Positions 40,733 through 52,422 are shown, numbered from the stretch's first letter. The stretch is 64,000 bases of DNA from Pollenia angustigena (GCA_930367215.1 OV884056.1:124804053-124868052), one strand, 5' to 3'. The notes: generated by a model not told the origin, from the letters alone. Numbers and translations are program-made.

Positions 40733-41364
40733 AATATAATTTCGTTTTTAAATTCTGTTCCTAGGTCAGATTTTATAATTTGTATCTTCCTATAAACTAA
40801 AATAAAATTTTCAAAAATTGCACGAGCCACGGTTTTGGCAGATTTGTCTGGTAAGGATATTGTCACCAAATATTTAGAAAGGTCACACATTAGTGTTAAC
40901 GCATATTTGTTTCCATAGTTGGATTGTGGTAATGGGCCAATAGTGTCTAATACGACAATATCAAATGGCCTAGCAGGAGTTGGAGTTAGAACAAGTTTCT
41001 CAATTTTTGAGGGTTTTACCTTGTTTAATTTGCATTTAGAACAGTTCCTAACGAATTTTGCTATATCTCGCGTCATTTTCTTCCAGTAATATTTAGTTCT
41101 AATCTTCGCATAAAGTCTCTTCTGTCCACAATGTCCACCGATTATAGGATCTTTATGATAAATTGTCATTATCTTCTCTTTATCATCTTCGTTTGTTATT
41201 GTTTCAATGGGATCCGTAAGAATAATTGTAAAAATTTTCAATAGTTTTAAACCGTGTTCTTTTAATGTTTGTACTTTAAAAATTGTAAAAAATAAATCAT
41301 TTTTCGGCCATTCTGCCCTATATATTCCGACATTGTTGGCTTCGGTTTCCAGCCTCGAAAGCAA
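40733..41364 (-). pseudogene. Gypsy-B copy 1 integrase, truncated
   Basis: Integrase N-terminal part: the H-H-C-C finger (GGHCGQKR, CSKCKLNK), the first catalytic Asp in VVLDTIGPLPQ and the second in IKSDLGTEF. It breaks off right after FKNEI, before the catalytic Glu, at the junction with gypsy-A (40732/40733). Its upstream join to pol is shifted, as in copy 2. Non-functional. Confidence 0.88.
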
Positions 41365-41488
41365 GTAATCTAGATTAATAGTTTCGTTAACAATTTCGAA
41401 TTCAATAGATAGCAGTTTCTTAAATTTTTGATATATATATATACGCGCAAGTATTTACGATCGTCATCGTAATCAACTATTTGCGTTC

Positions 41489-43417
41489 TTATTCTTGCAA
41501 TGTTCTTACTAAATTGAGATGAAAATTTATCATAAATTGGTAAGTTAATGTTTCATTATCGAAAGAATTATTTAAAGTACTATTTTTCTCATTCAATTTT
41601 CTTTGCATTGAACGTGTGGTTACATTGAGAATTTGATTAGTTTTTTGTGTCAAATCATTGATCGAAATTCGAGATAGTGCGTCTGCTCCCACATTTGATT
41701 TTCCTTTTATATACTCGACGGTAAAGTTATACTCAGAAAGTTCGAGTCGAATTTTCGTTAATTTAGATGAGGGATCTTTAATATTGAAAAGGTAGACTAA
41801 TGGCCTGTGATCTGATCTTACAGTAAAATTAGTACCATAAACGTATGGACGGAATTGTGTAATAGCAAAGTGAATGGCAAGTAGTTCAATTTCAATAATT
41901 GGTTTTTTCTGTTCGGAATGACTAAATGATTTTGAAGCGTAATATACTGGTAAGTCGTTACCGTTAAAGTCTTGACTTAGTATTGCCCCACATCCCAGTT
42001 TTGATGCGTCAACTGTTATTAAAAATGGTTTTGTGAAATCAGGGTATTGTAGAATTTTAGGTGATAATAAAGCGTTTCTTAATTTTTCAAAAGACTCTTG
42101 ACACTGTTTAGTCCAGGTAAAAATAGCATTCTTCCTTGTCATATAATTCAAAGGTGCTGCTAAAGTAGCAAAATTTGGGATAAAGCGCCTATAGTAATTG
42201 GCAAATGCCACAAAACGTCTAACGGAATCTTTATCAAACGGGGTTGTATAATTTTTAATGGCATCTATTTTAGTATCGTCAGGCAAAAGACCGTTTGCGG
42301 TGCATTTATGGCAGAGGAAAGTAACTTCCGGTCGGAAAAAGTTACACTTGTAGGGATTTATCCTCAAGTTGTGTTCCTTTAGTACCTTAAAAACGTCTTC
42401 TAAATTATCAAGATGATGCTGTTTACTACAACCGATGATAATAATATCATCGACATACAAAAAGGCTTTGTTTGGCATGAGGCCAGAGAACGCGATTGAC
42501 ATCATTCTGGAGAATGAGTTTGGTGCAACATTTAACCCAAATGGCAAAACTTTCCACCTTAAAGATCCTTTATCCGTACTAAATGAGGTTATGTCACGAG
42601 AATCTGGATGTAATGGAATTTGGTGGAACCCTGAAAATAAGTCAATAATCGAAAAATGTTTGGCGCGACCTAAATTATCCAAAATGTCGTCAATGCGCGG
42701 TAAGGGAAATTTATCAGCAATCAACTTTTTGTTCACACCACGGTAGTCTACACACATTCTATACGCCTTCTGATTGTCTGAACTCTTCTTTGGCACTAGT
42801 ATTAGTGGACTGTTGAAATTTGAGGTGCTAGGTTCGATTAAATTGTTATCCAACAAATTCTGAACTTGCCTATTGATTTCCTCCTTTTGAGTGTGTGCGA
42901 GCCTGTAGTTCTTAATGTATACAGGTGATGAATCAAGTAATCTAAACTTTTGCTCGTAAAAGTTGTTCACTGACATCTTGTCATCCTTAAGAGAAAAAAC
43001 ATCAGCATACTTTTCACAAAGCGGCATTAAATGACCCTTCACATATTCTGGCATTTGGTTTCGAAGTATGTCCCTCAACTTGTCAATACGCTCACTATCT
43101 ATCCTCTCATCATTAATTGAGTATATATAAAAATTCCTTAATTCCTCCATTCTGAGCTTATCATTGTAGATACTTTTAAATTCATCAGTGATGTTTACAA
43201 TGCGTAAAACCGGATTTTTAGAGTCTATTATTCCCTTTCCTATAAAAACACCTTTCATAATCTCCTGTGAATCAACGAACATAGGTTCTTTTATATTTTG
43301 TAAATTAAAAAGTCTGAAAACTTCACACCTAGGAGGGATTATGCATGTGAAATTCCTTGTACCATGCTGTATGGGGATTTTTAAAGTGGAATTTCGAATA
43401 GATATTGAAATTGACAT
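41489..43417 (-). CDS. Gypsy-B copy 1 pol: RT and RNase H
   Basis: A 642-residue open frame. A connector region is followed by RT (KNYRLAHTQKEEINRQVQ, LILVPKKS, CVDYRGVNKKL, SIIDLFSGFHQIPLHP, PFGLNVAPNSF, FLYVDDIIII with catalytic YVDD) and RNase H (LITVDASKLGCGAIL, SHSEQKKPIIEIELLAI, VRSDHRPL, GADALSRI). Order and motifs match the 412/mdg1 group. Compared with copy 2, an AAA-to-TAA change at 43431-43433 ends the protease early, so the frame now begins at MSISISIRN. It also has CHKCTANG for GHKCTANG. No ribosome entry or frameshift signal is visible. Confidence 0.9.
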   Translation of the reverse strand: MSISISIRNSTLKIPIQHGTRNFTCIIPPRCEVFRLFNLQNIKEPMFVDSQEIMKGVFIGKGIIDSKNPVLRIVNITDEFKSIYNDKLRMEELRNFYIYSINDERIDSERIDKLRDILRNQMPEYVKGHLMPLCEKYADVFSLKDDKMSVNNFYEQKFRLLDSSPVYIKNYRLAHTQKEEINRQVQNLLDNNLIEPSTSNFNSPLILVPKKSSDNQKAYRMCVDYRGVNKKLIADKFPLPRIDDILDNLGRAKHFSIIDLFSGFHQIPLHPDSRDITSFSTDKGSLRWKVLPFGLNVAPNSFSRMMSIAFSGLMPNKAFLYVDDIIIIGCSKQHHLDNLEDVFKVLKEHNLRINPYKCNFFRPEVTFLCHKCTANGLLPDDTKIDAIKNYTTPFDKDSVRRFVAFANYYRRFIPNFATLAAPLNYMTRKNAIFTWTKQCQESFEKLRNALLSPKILQYPDFTKPFLITVDASKLGCGAILSQDFNGNDLPVYYASKSFSHSEQKKPIIEIELLAIHFAITQFRPYVYGTNFTVRSDHRPLVYLFNIKDPSSKLTKIRLELSEYNFTVEYIKGKSNVGADALSRISINDLTQKTNQILNVTTRSMQRKLNEKNSTLNNSFDNETLTYQFMINFHLNLVRTLQE

Positions 43418-43432
43418 GTCTTCGTAATTAAT

Positions 43433-44220
43433 TTAACATTTGTTGTTTTTCAAAAAGTCCTTCCCTAATATTCCACTTGATGGTATATTGAAATCATCAT
43501 CAACGATATGCAAGATTTGTTGAACTAACTTGTCTGAAACAGTAAGGCATGTGCAAATTGTACCTAGAGTAGATAGAGCATTGGACGTTATACCGGTGAT
43601 AGTGACTTTATCATTTGCATTCACAATTGTATTGGGTTTTAACCCTTTCGACCCGGATGGTACATATGAGTACCACTGTAAGTTTAAACATCCCTAACAG
43701 CTTCAAATTTAATGTTGCTGGGTTGCGAAATGTACCTTATAGTCTTTAAAGTCTCCTGACCGTTTTTTGTAAGTGCATAGCATGGTTTTTGCATGATATT
43801 ATGCGCGAAAGTTTATTTTACCGGACGGTTGGTACTTATTTGTACCACATACCATCCCGAATGGTACGATGATGTACCATAACCCCCACAACCCGGACGG
43901 TTGGTACTTATTTGTACCACATAACATCCCGAATGGTACAACGATGTACCACAACCAGCACAGCTACCAATCATTGTTTTTTTGATTTTCTTTTACCGAT
44001 AAGTTATATATTACTAAAAAATTCGGTTCCAATCAAAAATGTTGTTTTACCATTGCTATTCGAAAGCCGGGTCGAAAGGGTTAAACAAGAAATTTTTATA
44101 AGTGAGATATCCGCTTGTGTGTCAACAAGAAATGTACATTGTCTAACAGTATCAACGCAACCTATAGAAATGAAATCAGCATAGTTGAGGTTAAAACTAT
44201 AAACTGATTTTTTGCTATTT
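43433..44220 (-). pseudogene. Gypsy-B copy 1 protease, split by a piggyBac-like MITE
   Basis: Retropepsin region. The active-site strand FLVDTQADIS is encoded near 44110-44140. The rest (NDKVTITGITSNALSTL, GILGKDFLKNNK) is at 43433-43638. In between lies the 438-bp MITE with its TTAA duplication, and an early stop follows at the C-terminal side. It cannot give protease. The uninterrupted form is in copy 2. Confidence 0.85.
43643..44080. mobile_element. piggyBac-like MITE (438 bp, TTAA target)
   Basis: Terminal inverted repeats CCCTTTCGACCCGG at 43643 and, complemented, at 44067-44080, flanked by TTAA at 43639-43642 and 44081-44084. The empty site is seen in gypsy-B copy 2 (52277 onward). The CCC..TTAA arrangement is diagnostic of piggyBac-type insertion. 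Inside, a 72-bp segment with cggacggttggtac..atcccgaatggtac is repeated at about 43822 and 43894. No coding sequence. Confidence 0.9.
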
Positions 44221-44227
44221 TGTTTTT

Positions 44228-45574
44228 CTAAATCTGATTCTCTTCCTCCCTCAACGCTTGTTGAGGGGCTTCCGAGTTTAAAAGCCTAACAAAAGGTCTT
44301 TGGTTATTACCATTTTGCGAAGACCGTTGTCCATTATCATTGATATAATTCGATTGATTTCGATTACTGCCATCGCGATAATTCGATTGACTGTTATTGC
44401 GATAATTTGATTGATTTCGATAATGGTCATTACGATAATTTGATTGATTTCGATAATTGTCATTACGATAATTCAATTGGTTCCGATCACTGTCAAAACT
44501 GTGATTATTACCCCTTTGATAATTTCTACCACGAGAATTGCCGCGAGTATTTCCATATCGGAAACTGTTTCCCGAGTAATTGAAACTAGGTCCCTGCTGA
44601 AAACTGCTACCCTTATTATAATACTGTCTAAATGCTAACACCTGTTTTTCTTTTGCCTCATTGGTTTGTTCAACTACCAGCTTTGCGATTACCTCCTTTG
44701 GATCAGAAAAAGTGGACGATGCTAAAATAGATTTAACTAAATCTGACTTGGCGTTTAGCCGACAAACCGAAACGGTTTGTTCTACTGCCATCTCATGGGC
44801 CTTGTTCCTTGTCATACCTTCTATCACTAACGAGCGTTTAAGAGCGTCGGCTAGTTCTTCCGCAAACTCTACATAATTACTGTCTTTAACACTAAGTGCC
44901 GCTATTCTACCAGCCACAATCTTTGAGCTTTCCGGTTTGATCCCGTTTGTAGTAATATTATCAGGTAACGCCTCGCGAGCCTTTGCATCGAGTTTTGATT
45001 TAATAAAATTCAAAAACGTATTTTGAAAAGTCGATTCTGTAAGATCTTCGATTAGGTCAATTTTATCTAAAAATGATTGTAATGTTAATGGATTACCATC
45101 ATAATTTTCACGAATTATAGAAGCACACATTGTTATAAAATTTTTCTTTTGCTCAATAATAGTAGTCATTTCGATTGTTTGCCCTGAACTATTACACGAA
45201 TTAATATTTTGTTTGACTTCCGAAGAATATTTAAGATCTGTTTCTATCATAACATTTTTATCTACACATTCTAACAAATTCGCTTCCTCTGGAATATTTA
45301 TTTTGCACTGAAGCCTATCAAAACACTTTATTAAAATTATCCTACAGTGTCTAATTTTTGCTAAATAGCCTGTTAGTTTATTTTCATTTGACAATGTATT
45401 CAAATGAGTTGTAGTATACTCTAAAATTGAATTATAATGCTGTATCAGAAGTGAAATATATTCTTCGATTTTATTTGAATTAGTTGACAAAGGCCTTCTT
45501 TGTAAAATTCTCTTTTTTACTTTATAAAATTGTTGAAATAATTCTTCAAAAATATTTTTGTCAAAATTTGGCAT
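44228..45574 (-). CDS. Gypsy-B copy 1 Gag
   Basis: A Gag protein that assembles the particle. The N-terminal and central part is helical (FDKNIFEELFQQFYKVKKR, LINLTE-like charged helices, KSKLDAKAREALPDN). A basic Asn/Arg/Tyr-rich C-terminus has SNYRNDNYRNQSNYRND-type repeats in place of zinc knuckles, as in 412/mdg1 elements. The chosen start is the ATG at 45574 (MPNFDKN), shared with copy 2. Compared with copy 2 it lacks an INEIKIALR segment and an AKH triplet, both in-frame deletions, and has an extra codon in TTIIEQ. The frame is otherwise complete. Confidence 0.87.
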   Translation of the reverse strand: MPNFDKNIFEELFQQFYKVKKRILQRRPLSTNSNKIEEYISLLIQHYNSILEYTTTHLNTLSNENKLTGYLAKIRHCRIILIKCFDRLQCKINIPEEANLLECVDKNVMIETDLKYSSEVKQNINSCNSSGQTIEMTTIIEQKKNFITMCASIIRENYDGNPLTLQSFLDKIDLIEDLTESTFQNTFLNFIKSKLDAKAREALPDNITTNGIKPESSKIVAGRIAALSVKDSNYVEFAEELADALKRSLVIEGMTRNKAHEMAVEQTVSVCRLNAKSDLVKSILASSTFSDPKEVIAKLVVEQTNEAKEKQVLAFRQYYNKGSSFQQGPSFNYSGNSFRYGNTRGNSRGRNYQRGNNHSFDSDRNQLNYRNDNYRNQSNYRNDHYRNQSNYRNNSQSNYRDGSNRNQSNYINDNGQRSSQNGNNQRPFVRLLNSEAPQQALREEENQI

Positions 45575-48223
45575 TTGGCACAAGCATTATCTGTATTTTT
45601 CCTTTTTCCATAGATTTTTTTTTTATAAACCAATCAATTATGCTATAGAAAAGAAAACATTTGTACCAAATTATCCTAGATTTTATTTGCATATTGTTTA
45701 CGTTAAAAAAAAATTGTAGAATTGATCAATTTTCATTAAATTTCAAGATTGTGTTTTTTCTTCATATAATTTGGAAAAAATTAAATTGTTTGTACAATTG
45801 TTCACTTGGCATGCATAATTGATTAGCCCTTTGCTTTGTTTTGCTTATAAAATTTATATTTACTTCTTTTGCTATTTTCTTTTGTTTACTTTTTCCCGTA
45901 AGACATTAAGAGAGACCAAATGATTTAAAAATTTTAGTGTTCTCCTTTTCATACTTGATAAGAGAAATATACAAAGTGAAATGGTAAATTCTCATATTTA
46001 GCACTATTCCCTTTAATCATTTTGTTTCTCTTAAATAAAATGATATTGTCCTTTAAATGTTTACATATTTTGTTCGATCAATTTTTATTATAGGTATGTT
46101 TCTATTTTTTAAAAATTTACATAAATATTTTATTTACATATGTGTAATTGTTAATAAATATGTATTTTATATACCTATAACGATAAATATAATTTACCTT
46201 ATAAATATATATAATACCTATGTAAACACGAATATAATTTATAAAAAAAATGTTCACAATATTATACTTAAGTATATTTTCTGCAAAGTGTTTAATAAGT
46301 TTGTTGTTGTCTTCTCCACTCTCTTCTTTTCCGTTGTATTCTTCTATATTGCTAATCCCTTTTGTTTCGTCAAGTTTCCTCATGTTGCCGAATTCTGCTG
46401 CTTCTCGGCATTTTTTTTTTAATTTTTAACGGTTGTTTTTTAACGGTTTTATTATTTTCTTTTTTATTTTTTTTTGTTTATGATTTTTTTTTTTAAAATT
46501 TGGTACAGTTTAGTCTTTGCTTTTATTATTTTTCATATTTTATGCACCTGTCTGTTCTATGTCTGTACTTTTAGCTTTTTCCTATTTTTGTCCAAATTGT
46601 TTATTTGTATTCTTGTAACAGTTTTTACCACCAGATTTATTATTGGTACATGTGTTTTAATTTCGTAACTGTTTTTCCACCAAATTTTTGCAACTGTTTT
46701 CACAAAATTGTTTATTGTAATTTTGTAACTGTTTTTTTCACCAAATTTTAGTAATTTTTGTAACCGTTTTCACAAAATTGTTTGGTCATTTTGTAACTGT
46801 TTTTTGTTTATTTGTAATTTTCCGGTTCTTATGTACTTTTGTAAATTTTAAATTTTTAGTTTTACTTTTCCCAAATTTTTGTTATTTTAGTTTTTTTTTA
46901 TTTGAATTTTACATGTTCAAAATTTTGTTGTTGCTTTTGTGGGTCACTAAGAAATCTCTAGATTTTTGCTAGTTTTTAAAGATTTTATTTAAATTTTAGT
47001 TAATTAATAACATATATTATATCGTTCAACTAATTGAACTACTACAGAAAGCAACGTGTGTAATTTATTTAAAATTAGTTTTTTTTGATATTTTTGATGT
47101 TCTCTTTCCACTTTTGCTATGTTGCATTGTTGGTTTTGTGTTCTGAGTTTCTTTGTTCTCATCTTTTTCCACTTTTCCACTTTCCACAAGTTTTTAAATT
47201 GCTTGTTGCAAATTAAGTAAATACCTAGTACAGGTTCGTTTCACCACTGTAGTTTATAATTGTATATTATATGTACTTTTTTATATTCTTGTTAATTAGT
47301 TTTAGGTTGTCTTGTTAACCAATTTTAATTTATTTTATTTAAATATGTTTCTTTTTTAGTTAAATAATTATAAACTGTTTTTATTACTTTCCCTCGTTAA
47401 CTAGTTTTAAATTTTCTTGTTAACTAATTTTAATTTTTTTATTTTTTTACTGAATTTTCAATTGAATAATTGTAAAATGTTTTTTCTACTTTCCCTTGTT
47501 AACTAGTCTTTAGGTTGTATTATTTTGTATGTATAGTGTTTGTGTGGTGATTTTGCAAATCATTTTTCCCACCTTTGTTTCCCTACGTATGCATGTAGGT
47601 ATATAAAACACTTTTCCCACGAATCATTTTTAAACGCACTTGATGTTTATTTTGTCAACCCGGTATATGGATGTCATACAAAAAAACCGTTCTTCAATTG
47701 TTCTTTGCTTTTTCTGAAATGTTTGTAGTTATGTGTGTTGTCAATTGCTTTTCTTTCCACAAAAAAAAAAAAATTATAAATTTCAATAAATCTGTATAGG
47801 AGTTTGAAAACTTTTCTGGCCCTTTTTTTTAAATCACAAAAGTTCTTTGCTTTCATTTGCGTTTGTATTTCTAGGCAATTATTTTAAGTACTGCAGTTTT
47901 TAATAATTTTTTTATAGCCTTTATGTGGACACACAATAAATTTATAAAACAAGAATATTTGAACACTTTATTTTATCTTTTTATAAAAAAATTAGGTATA
48001 TTAAATTTTTTATCTTGCTTTTGTGTAAAACTTTTCCTTTATTAATAGACTATAAGAATTTGGCAAATAACAGCACTTGGGGTTTTTTTTTTATATTTTC
48101 CGTATAACATTTTATGTAAACTTTTTTTTATATTATTTTTGCTAAATTGTTTCCATTCTTTATAAATTCACTTTTACTTTTACTGTCTCGGTCGCCATGT
48201 CCGAATATTGCAGGTTCGGGTCC
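45575..48223 (-). other. Gypsy-B leader (5' untranslated region) of copy 1
   Basis: About 2.6 kb of T-rich (plus-strand) sequence between PBS and gag. It contains imperfect repeats: a gtaactgtttt..accaaatttt..cacaaaattgttt block of about 85 bp at 46660-46800, and cttgttaactag..ttttaa blocks at 47290, 47390 and 47490. The hydrophobic plus-strand frames here come from the T-rich composition and are not convincing genes. Confidence 0.65.
48189..48200 (-). repeat. Duplicated PBS-like word
   Basis: CGGTCGCCATGT here repeats exactly at 48229-48240, 40 bp away, so a second partial primer-binding-site word lies just inside the leader. Confidence 0.6.
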
Positions 48224-48237
48224 TGTCACGGTCGCCA
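48224..48237 (-). promoter_or_regulatory. tRNA primer-binding site of gypsy-B
   Basis: On the minus strand TGGCGACCGTGACA directly follows the LTR, complementary to a tRNA 3' end finishing ..CGCCA. The arginine tRNA primer reported for 412/mdg1 elements fits, as far as I recall. Confidence 0.75.
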
Positions 48238-48410
48238 TGTTGAGCCGATATTAAATAAAAAGAGATGTTGTTTTGTTGAGTGTTATGTATCGACTGCTTT
48301 ATTCTTGCAGCCTCCTCTTTATTTATATTATTATAATTACTTAGCAATAACTTAGCTTAACTTAACTTAACGAATATTACAATGTTGTATTGTAGTTAGC
48401 AGGGATGGCA
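48238..48410 (-). repeat. Gypsy-B LTR (single, shared)
   Basis: 173 bp, starting TG and ending CA on either strand (tgttgagccg..cagggatggca on plus). It is bounded by the PBS at 48237 and the polypurine tract at 48411. It contains AATAAA twice on the minus strand (the agaataaagcag and aataaagagg tracts). It serves as 3' LTR of copy 2 and 5' LTR of copy 1. No second LTR is in the window. Confidence 0.82.
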
Positions 48411-48427
48411 CTATACCTCCCTTTTTA
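48411..48427 (-). promoter_or_regulatory. Polypurine tract of gypsy-B
   Basis: Minus strand AAAAAGGGAGGTATAG immediately before the LTR, the expected plus-strand primer position. Confidence 0.7.
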
Positions 48428-48786
48428 TAAAAAATTTTCCGATTTTTATATTTTAAAATTTAGCTAGATTTTTCCATTTATTTTCTTGGTTTTATATAAT
48501 ACATTCCTCTTTTCTTTTTTTTTTGTAAAATATAATGAAATAAACAAGGTGATCAGTCTTGGTTACTTCATGATTTTTTTTTTTTTTGTGTAAAATTTAA
48601 ATTAATTTGTATTTTAAATTTCAATAATTTCTTAATGTTAATTTATTATAAACGAATATTTTGTATTTTATATGTAAATTGTTTTTTTCCATTTAAAGTA
48701 TCGATACAAAGTTCAATGTAATAAAAAGTTATTATAACTATTATTGTTTTTAGATATTTTTATATATAAAATTCAAGTGTTTTTTT

Positions 48787-50001
48787 TTATAATTTTCGTA
48801 TTCTATTTTTGTGTACGGTTTTTTCTTTATTTGTTAGATTATTATGAATTGTAACATTTACACCATCTAAATGTTTTACAATAAAAGAACCATCATAAAT
48901 ACTGCTAAATTTATTGTACGGTTTCTGTTGTTATAGTACATTATCATTGATTTGTAAATTAAGGGGTTTTGCATGTAAATCATAATAAGTTTTATTTCTT
49001 ATTTTGTGTTTTTCAATTAAATTTTTTGCTAGAATATGAGTTTTTTGAAGTCTATATTTCACTTCTTTACAATAATTATCAATGTTGTATACAGGATCCA
49101 AATTGAAATTGGTATCATTCAACATTGTCGCATTTTTACCAAAAACTAATTCAAAAGGCGTGAATTTGTTATCAAAAACTGTTTGTGTTGATGTGTTATG
49201 ATAAAAGTTAAAATACCTCAGGTAAGTATCCCAATCTGACATATTATCATCGATGTATGCCCTAATATATTCATTGAAAACTCTATGGTTGCGTTCAACC
49301 GTTCCTAACGTTTGATGGTGATAACTCGTTGAAAATTTAAATTCAATTTTCAAAAATTTGCAAAGTTCAGCCATAATTTCGTTTTTAAATTCTGTTCCTA
49401 GGTCAGATTTTATAATTTTCATCTTCCCATAAACTAAAATAAAATTTTCAAAAATTGCACGAGCCACGGTTTTGGCAGATTTGTCTGGTAAGGATATTGT
49501 CACCAAATATTTAGAAAGGTCACACATTAGCGTTAACGCATATTTGTTTCCATAGTTGGATTGTGGTAACGGGCCAATAGTGTCTAATACGACAATATCA
49601 AATGGCCTAGCAGGAGTTGGAGTTAGAACAAGTTTCTCAATGTTTGAGGGTTTTACCTTGTTTAATTTGCATTTAGAACAGTTCCTAACGAATTTTGCTA
49701 TATCTCGCGTCATTTTCTTCCAGTAATATTTAGTTCTAATCTTCGCATAAAGTCTTTTCTGTCCACAATGTCCACCGATTATAGGATCTTTATGATAAAT
49801 TGTCATTATCTTCTCTTTATGATCTTCGTTTGTTATTGTTTCAATGGGATCCGTAAGAATAATTGTGAAATTTTTCAATAGTTTTAAACCGTGTTCTTTT
49901 AATGTTTGTACTTTAAAAATTGTAAAAAATAAATAATTTGTCGGCCATTCTGCCCTATATATTCCGACATTGTTGGCTTCGGTTTCCAGCCTCGAAAGCA
50001 A
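48787..50001 (-). pseudogene. Gypsy-B copy 2 integrase
   Basis: The fuller integrase: zinc finger (HCGQKRLYAKIR, CSKCKLNK), DDE core with VVLDTIGPL, IKSDLGTEFKNEIM and the Glu in LGTVERNHRVF, then a C-terminal KPLNLQINDNVL. A TAA follows at about 48929, but the same frame continues for 47 codons (QQKPYNKFSSIYDGSFIVKH.. to RKL) to a stop at 48787, so the C-terminal domain is cut off by one nonsense change. Upstream it is out of frame with pol across 50002-50126, around a (TA)n tract. Copy 1 has the same shift. Confidence 0.87.
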
Positions 50002-50125
50002 GTAATCTAGATTAATAGTTTCGTTAACAATTTCGAATTCAATAGATAGCAGTTTCTTAAATTTTTGATATATATATATACGCGCAAGTATTTACGATCG
50101 TCATCGTAATCAACTATTTTCGTTC

Positions 50126-52400
50126 TTATTCTTGCAATGTTCTTACTAAATTGAGATGAAAATTTATCATAAATTGGTAAGTTAATGTTTCATTATCGAA
50201 AGAATTATTTAAAGTACTATTTTTCTCATTCAATTTTCTTTGCATTGAACGTGTGGTTACATTGAGAATTTGATTAGTTTTTTGTGTCAAATCATTGATC
50301 GAAATTCGAGATAGTGCGTCTGCTCCCACATTTGATTTTCCTTTTATATACTCGACGGTAAAGTTATACTCAGAAAGTTCGAGTCGAATTTTCGTTAATT
50401 TAGATGAGGGATCTTTAATATTCAAAAGGTAGACTAATGGCCTGTGATCTGATCTTACAGTAAAATTAGTACCATAAACGTATGGACGGAATTGTGTAAT
50501 AGCAAAGTGAATGGCAAGTAGTTCAATTTCAATAATTGGTTTTTTCTGTTCGGAATGACTAAATGATTTTGAAGCGTAATATACTGGTAAGTCGTTACCG
50601 TTAAAGTCTTGACTTAGTATTGCCCCACATCCCAGTTTTGATGCGTCAACTGTTATTAAAAATGGTTTTGTGAAATCAGGGTATTGTAGAATTTTAGGTG
50701 ATAATAAAGCGTTTCTTAATTTTTCAAAAGACTCTTGACACTGTTTAGTCCAGGTAAAAATAGCATTCTTCCTTGTCATATAATTCAAAGGTGCTGCTAA
50801 AGTAGCAAAATTTGGGATAAAGCGCCTATAGTAATTGGCAAATGCCACAAAACGTCTAACGGAATCTTTATCAAACGGGGTTGTATAATTTTTAATGGCA
50901 TCTATTTTAGTATCGTCAGGCAAAAGACCGTTTGCGGTGCATTTATGGCCGAGGAAAGTAACTTCCGGTCGGAAAAAGTTACACTTGTAGGGATTTATCC
51001 TCAAGTTGTGTTCCTTTAGTACCTTAAAAACGTCTTCTAAATTATCAAGATGATGCTGTTTACTACAACCGATGATAATAATATCATCGACATACAAAAA
51101 GGCTTTGTTTGGCATGAGGCCAGAGAACGCGATTGACATCATTCTGGAGAATGAGTTTGGTGCAACATTTAACCCAAATGGCAAAACTTTCCACCTTAAA
51201 GATCCTTTATCCGTACTAAATGAGGTTATGTCACGAGAATCTGGATGTAATGGAATTTGGTGGAACCCTGAAAATAAGTCAATAATCGAAAAATGTTTGG
51301 CGCGACCTAAATTATCCAAAATGTCGTCAATGCGCGGTAAGGGAAATTTATCAGCAATCAACTTTTTGTTCACACCACGGTAGTCTACACACATTCTATA
51401 CGCCTTCTGATTGTCTGAACTCTTCTTTGGCACTAGTATTAGTGGACTGTTGAAATTTGAGGTGCTAGGTTCGATTAAATTGTTATCCAACAAATTCTGA
51501 ACTTGCCTATTGATTTCCTCCTTTTGAGTGTGTGCGAGCCTGTAGTTCTTAATGTATACAGGTGATGAATCAAGTAATCTAAACTTTTGCTCGTAAAAGT
51601 TGTTCACTGACATCTTGTCATCCTTAAGAGAAAAAACATCAGCATACTTTTCACAAAGCGGCATTAAATGACCCTTCACATATTCTGGCATTTGGTTTCG
51701 AAGTATGTCCCTCAACTTGTCAATACGCTCACTATCTATCCTCTCATCATTAATTGAGTATATATAAAAATTCCTTAATTCCTCCATTCTGAGCTTATCA
51801 TTGTAGATACTTTTAAATTCATCAGTGATGTTTACAATGCGTAAAACCGGATTTTTAGAGTCTATTATTCCCTTTCCTATAAAAACACCTTTCATAATCT
51901 CCTGTGAATCAACGAACATAGGTTCTTTTATATTTTGTAAATTAAAAAGTCTGAAAACTTCACACCTAGGAGGGATTATGCATGTGAAATTCCTTGTACC
52001 ATGCTGTGTGGGGATTTTTAAAGTGGAATTTCGAATAGATATTGAAATTGACATGTCTTCGTAATTAATTTTACATTTGTTGTTTTTCAAAAAGTCCTTC
52101 CCTAATATTCCACTTGATGGTATATTGAAATCATCATCAACGATATGCAAGATTTGTTGAACTAACTTGTCTGAAACAGTAAGGCATGTGCAAATTGTAT
52201 CTAGAGTAGATAGAGCATTGGACGTTATACCGGTGATAGTGACTTTATCATTTGCATTCACAATTGTATTGGGTTTTAAACAAGAAATTTTTATAAGTGA
52301 GATATCCGCTTGTGTGTCAACAAGAAATGTACATTGTCTAACAGTATCAACGCAACCTATAGAAATGAAATCAGCATAGTTGAGGTTAAAACTATAAACT
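50126..52400 (-). CDS. Gypsy-B copy 2 pol: protease, RT and RNase H
   Basis: The most complete pol in the window. The protease region begins just after gag, with NLNYADFISIGCVDTVRQC and an active-site strand FLVDTQADIS, which has DTQA where retropepsins normally have DTG or DSG. It continues without stop through NDKVTITGI, RT (SIIDLFSGFHQIPLHP, FLYVDDIIII) and RNase H (TVDASKLGCGAIL, VRSDHRPLVYL, GADALSR). The frame is -1 relative to gag and open across the gag end, so -1 frameshifting is the likely expression mode. The RNase H end is shifted near 50130-50160, giving a premature ..RTLQE tail. Confidence 0.9.
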
Positions 52401-52422
52401 GATTTTTTGCTATTTTGTTTTT

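Noticed and set aside
46057..46972. Long plus-strand hydrophobic frames between the two gypsy-B copies
   Set aside because: They lie in the T-rich leader of a minus-strand element, have no family resemblance, and their Phe/Ile/Leu content follows from base composition.
48411..48787. Possible env gene of an errantivirus-type element after gypsy-B integrase
   Set aside because: Only about 380 bp separate the integrase end from the LTR, with no open frame. The element belongs to the env-less 412/mdg1 type.
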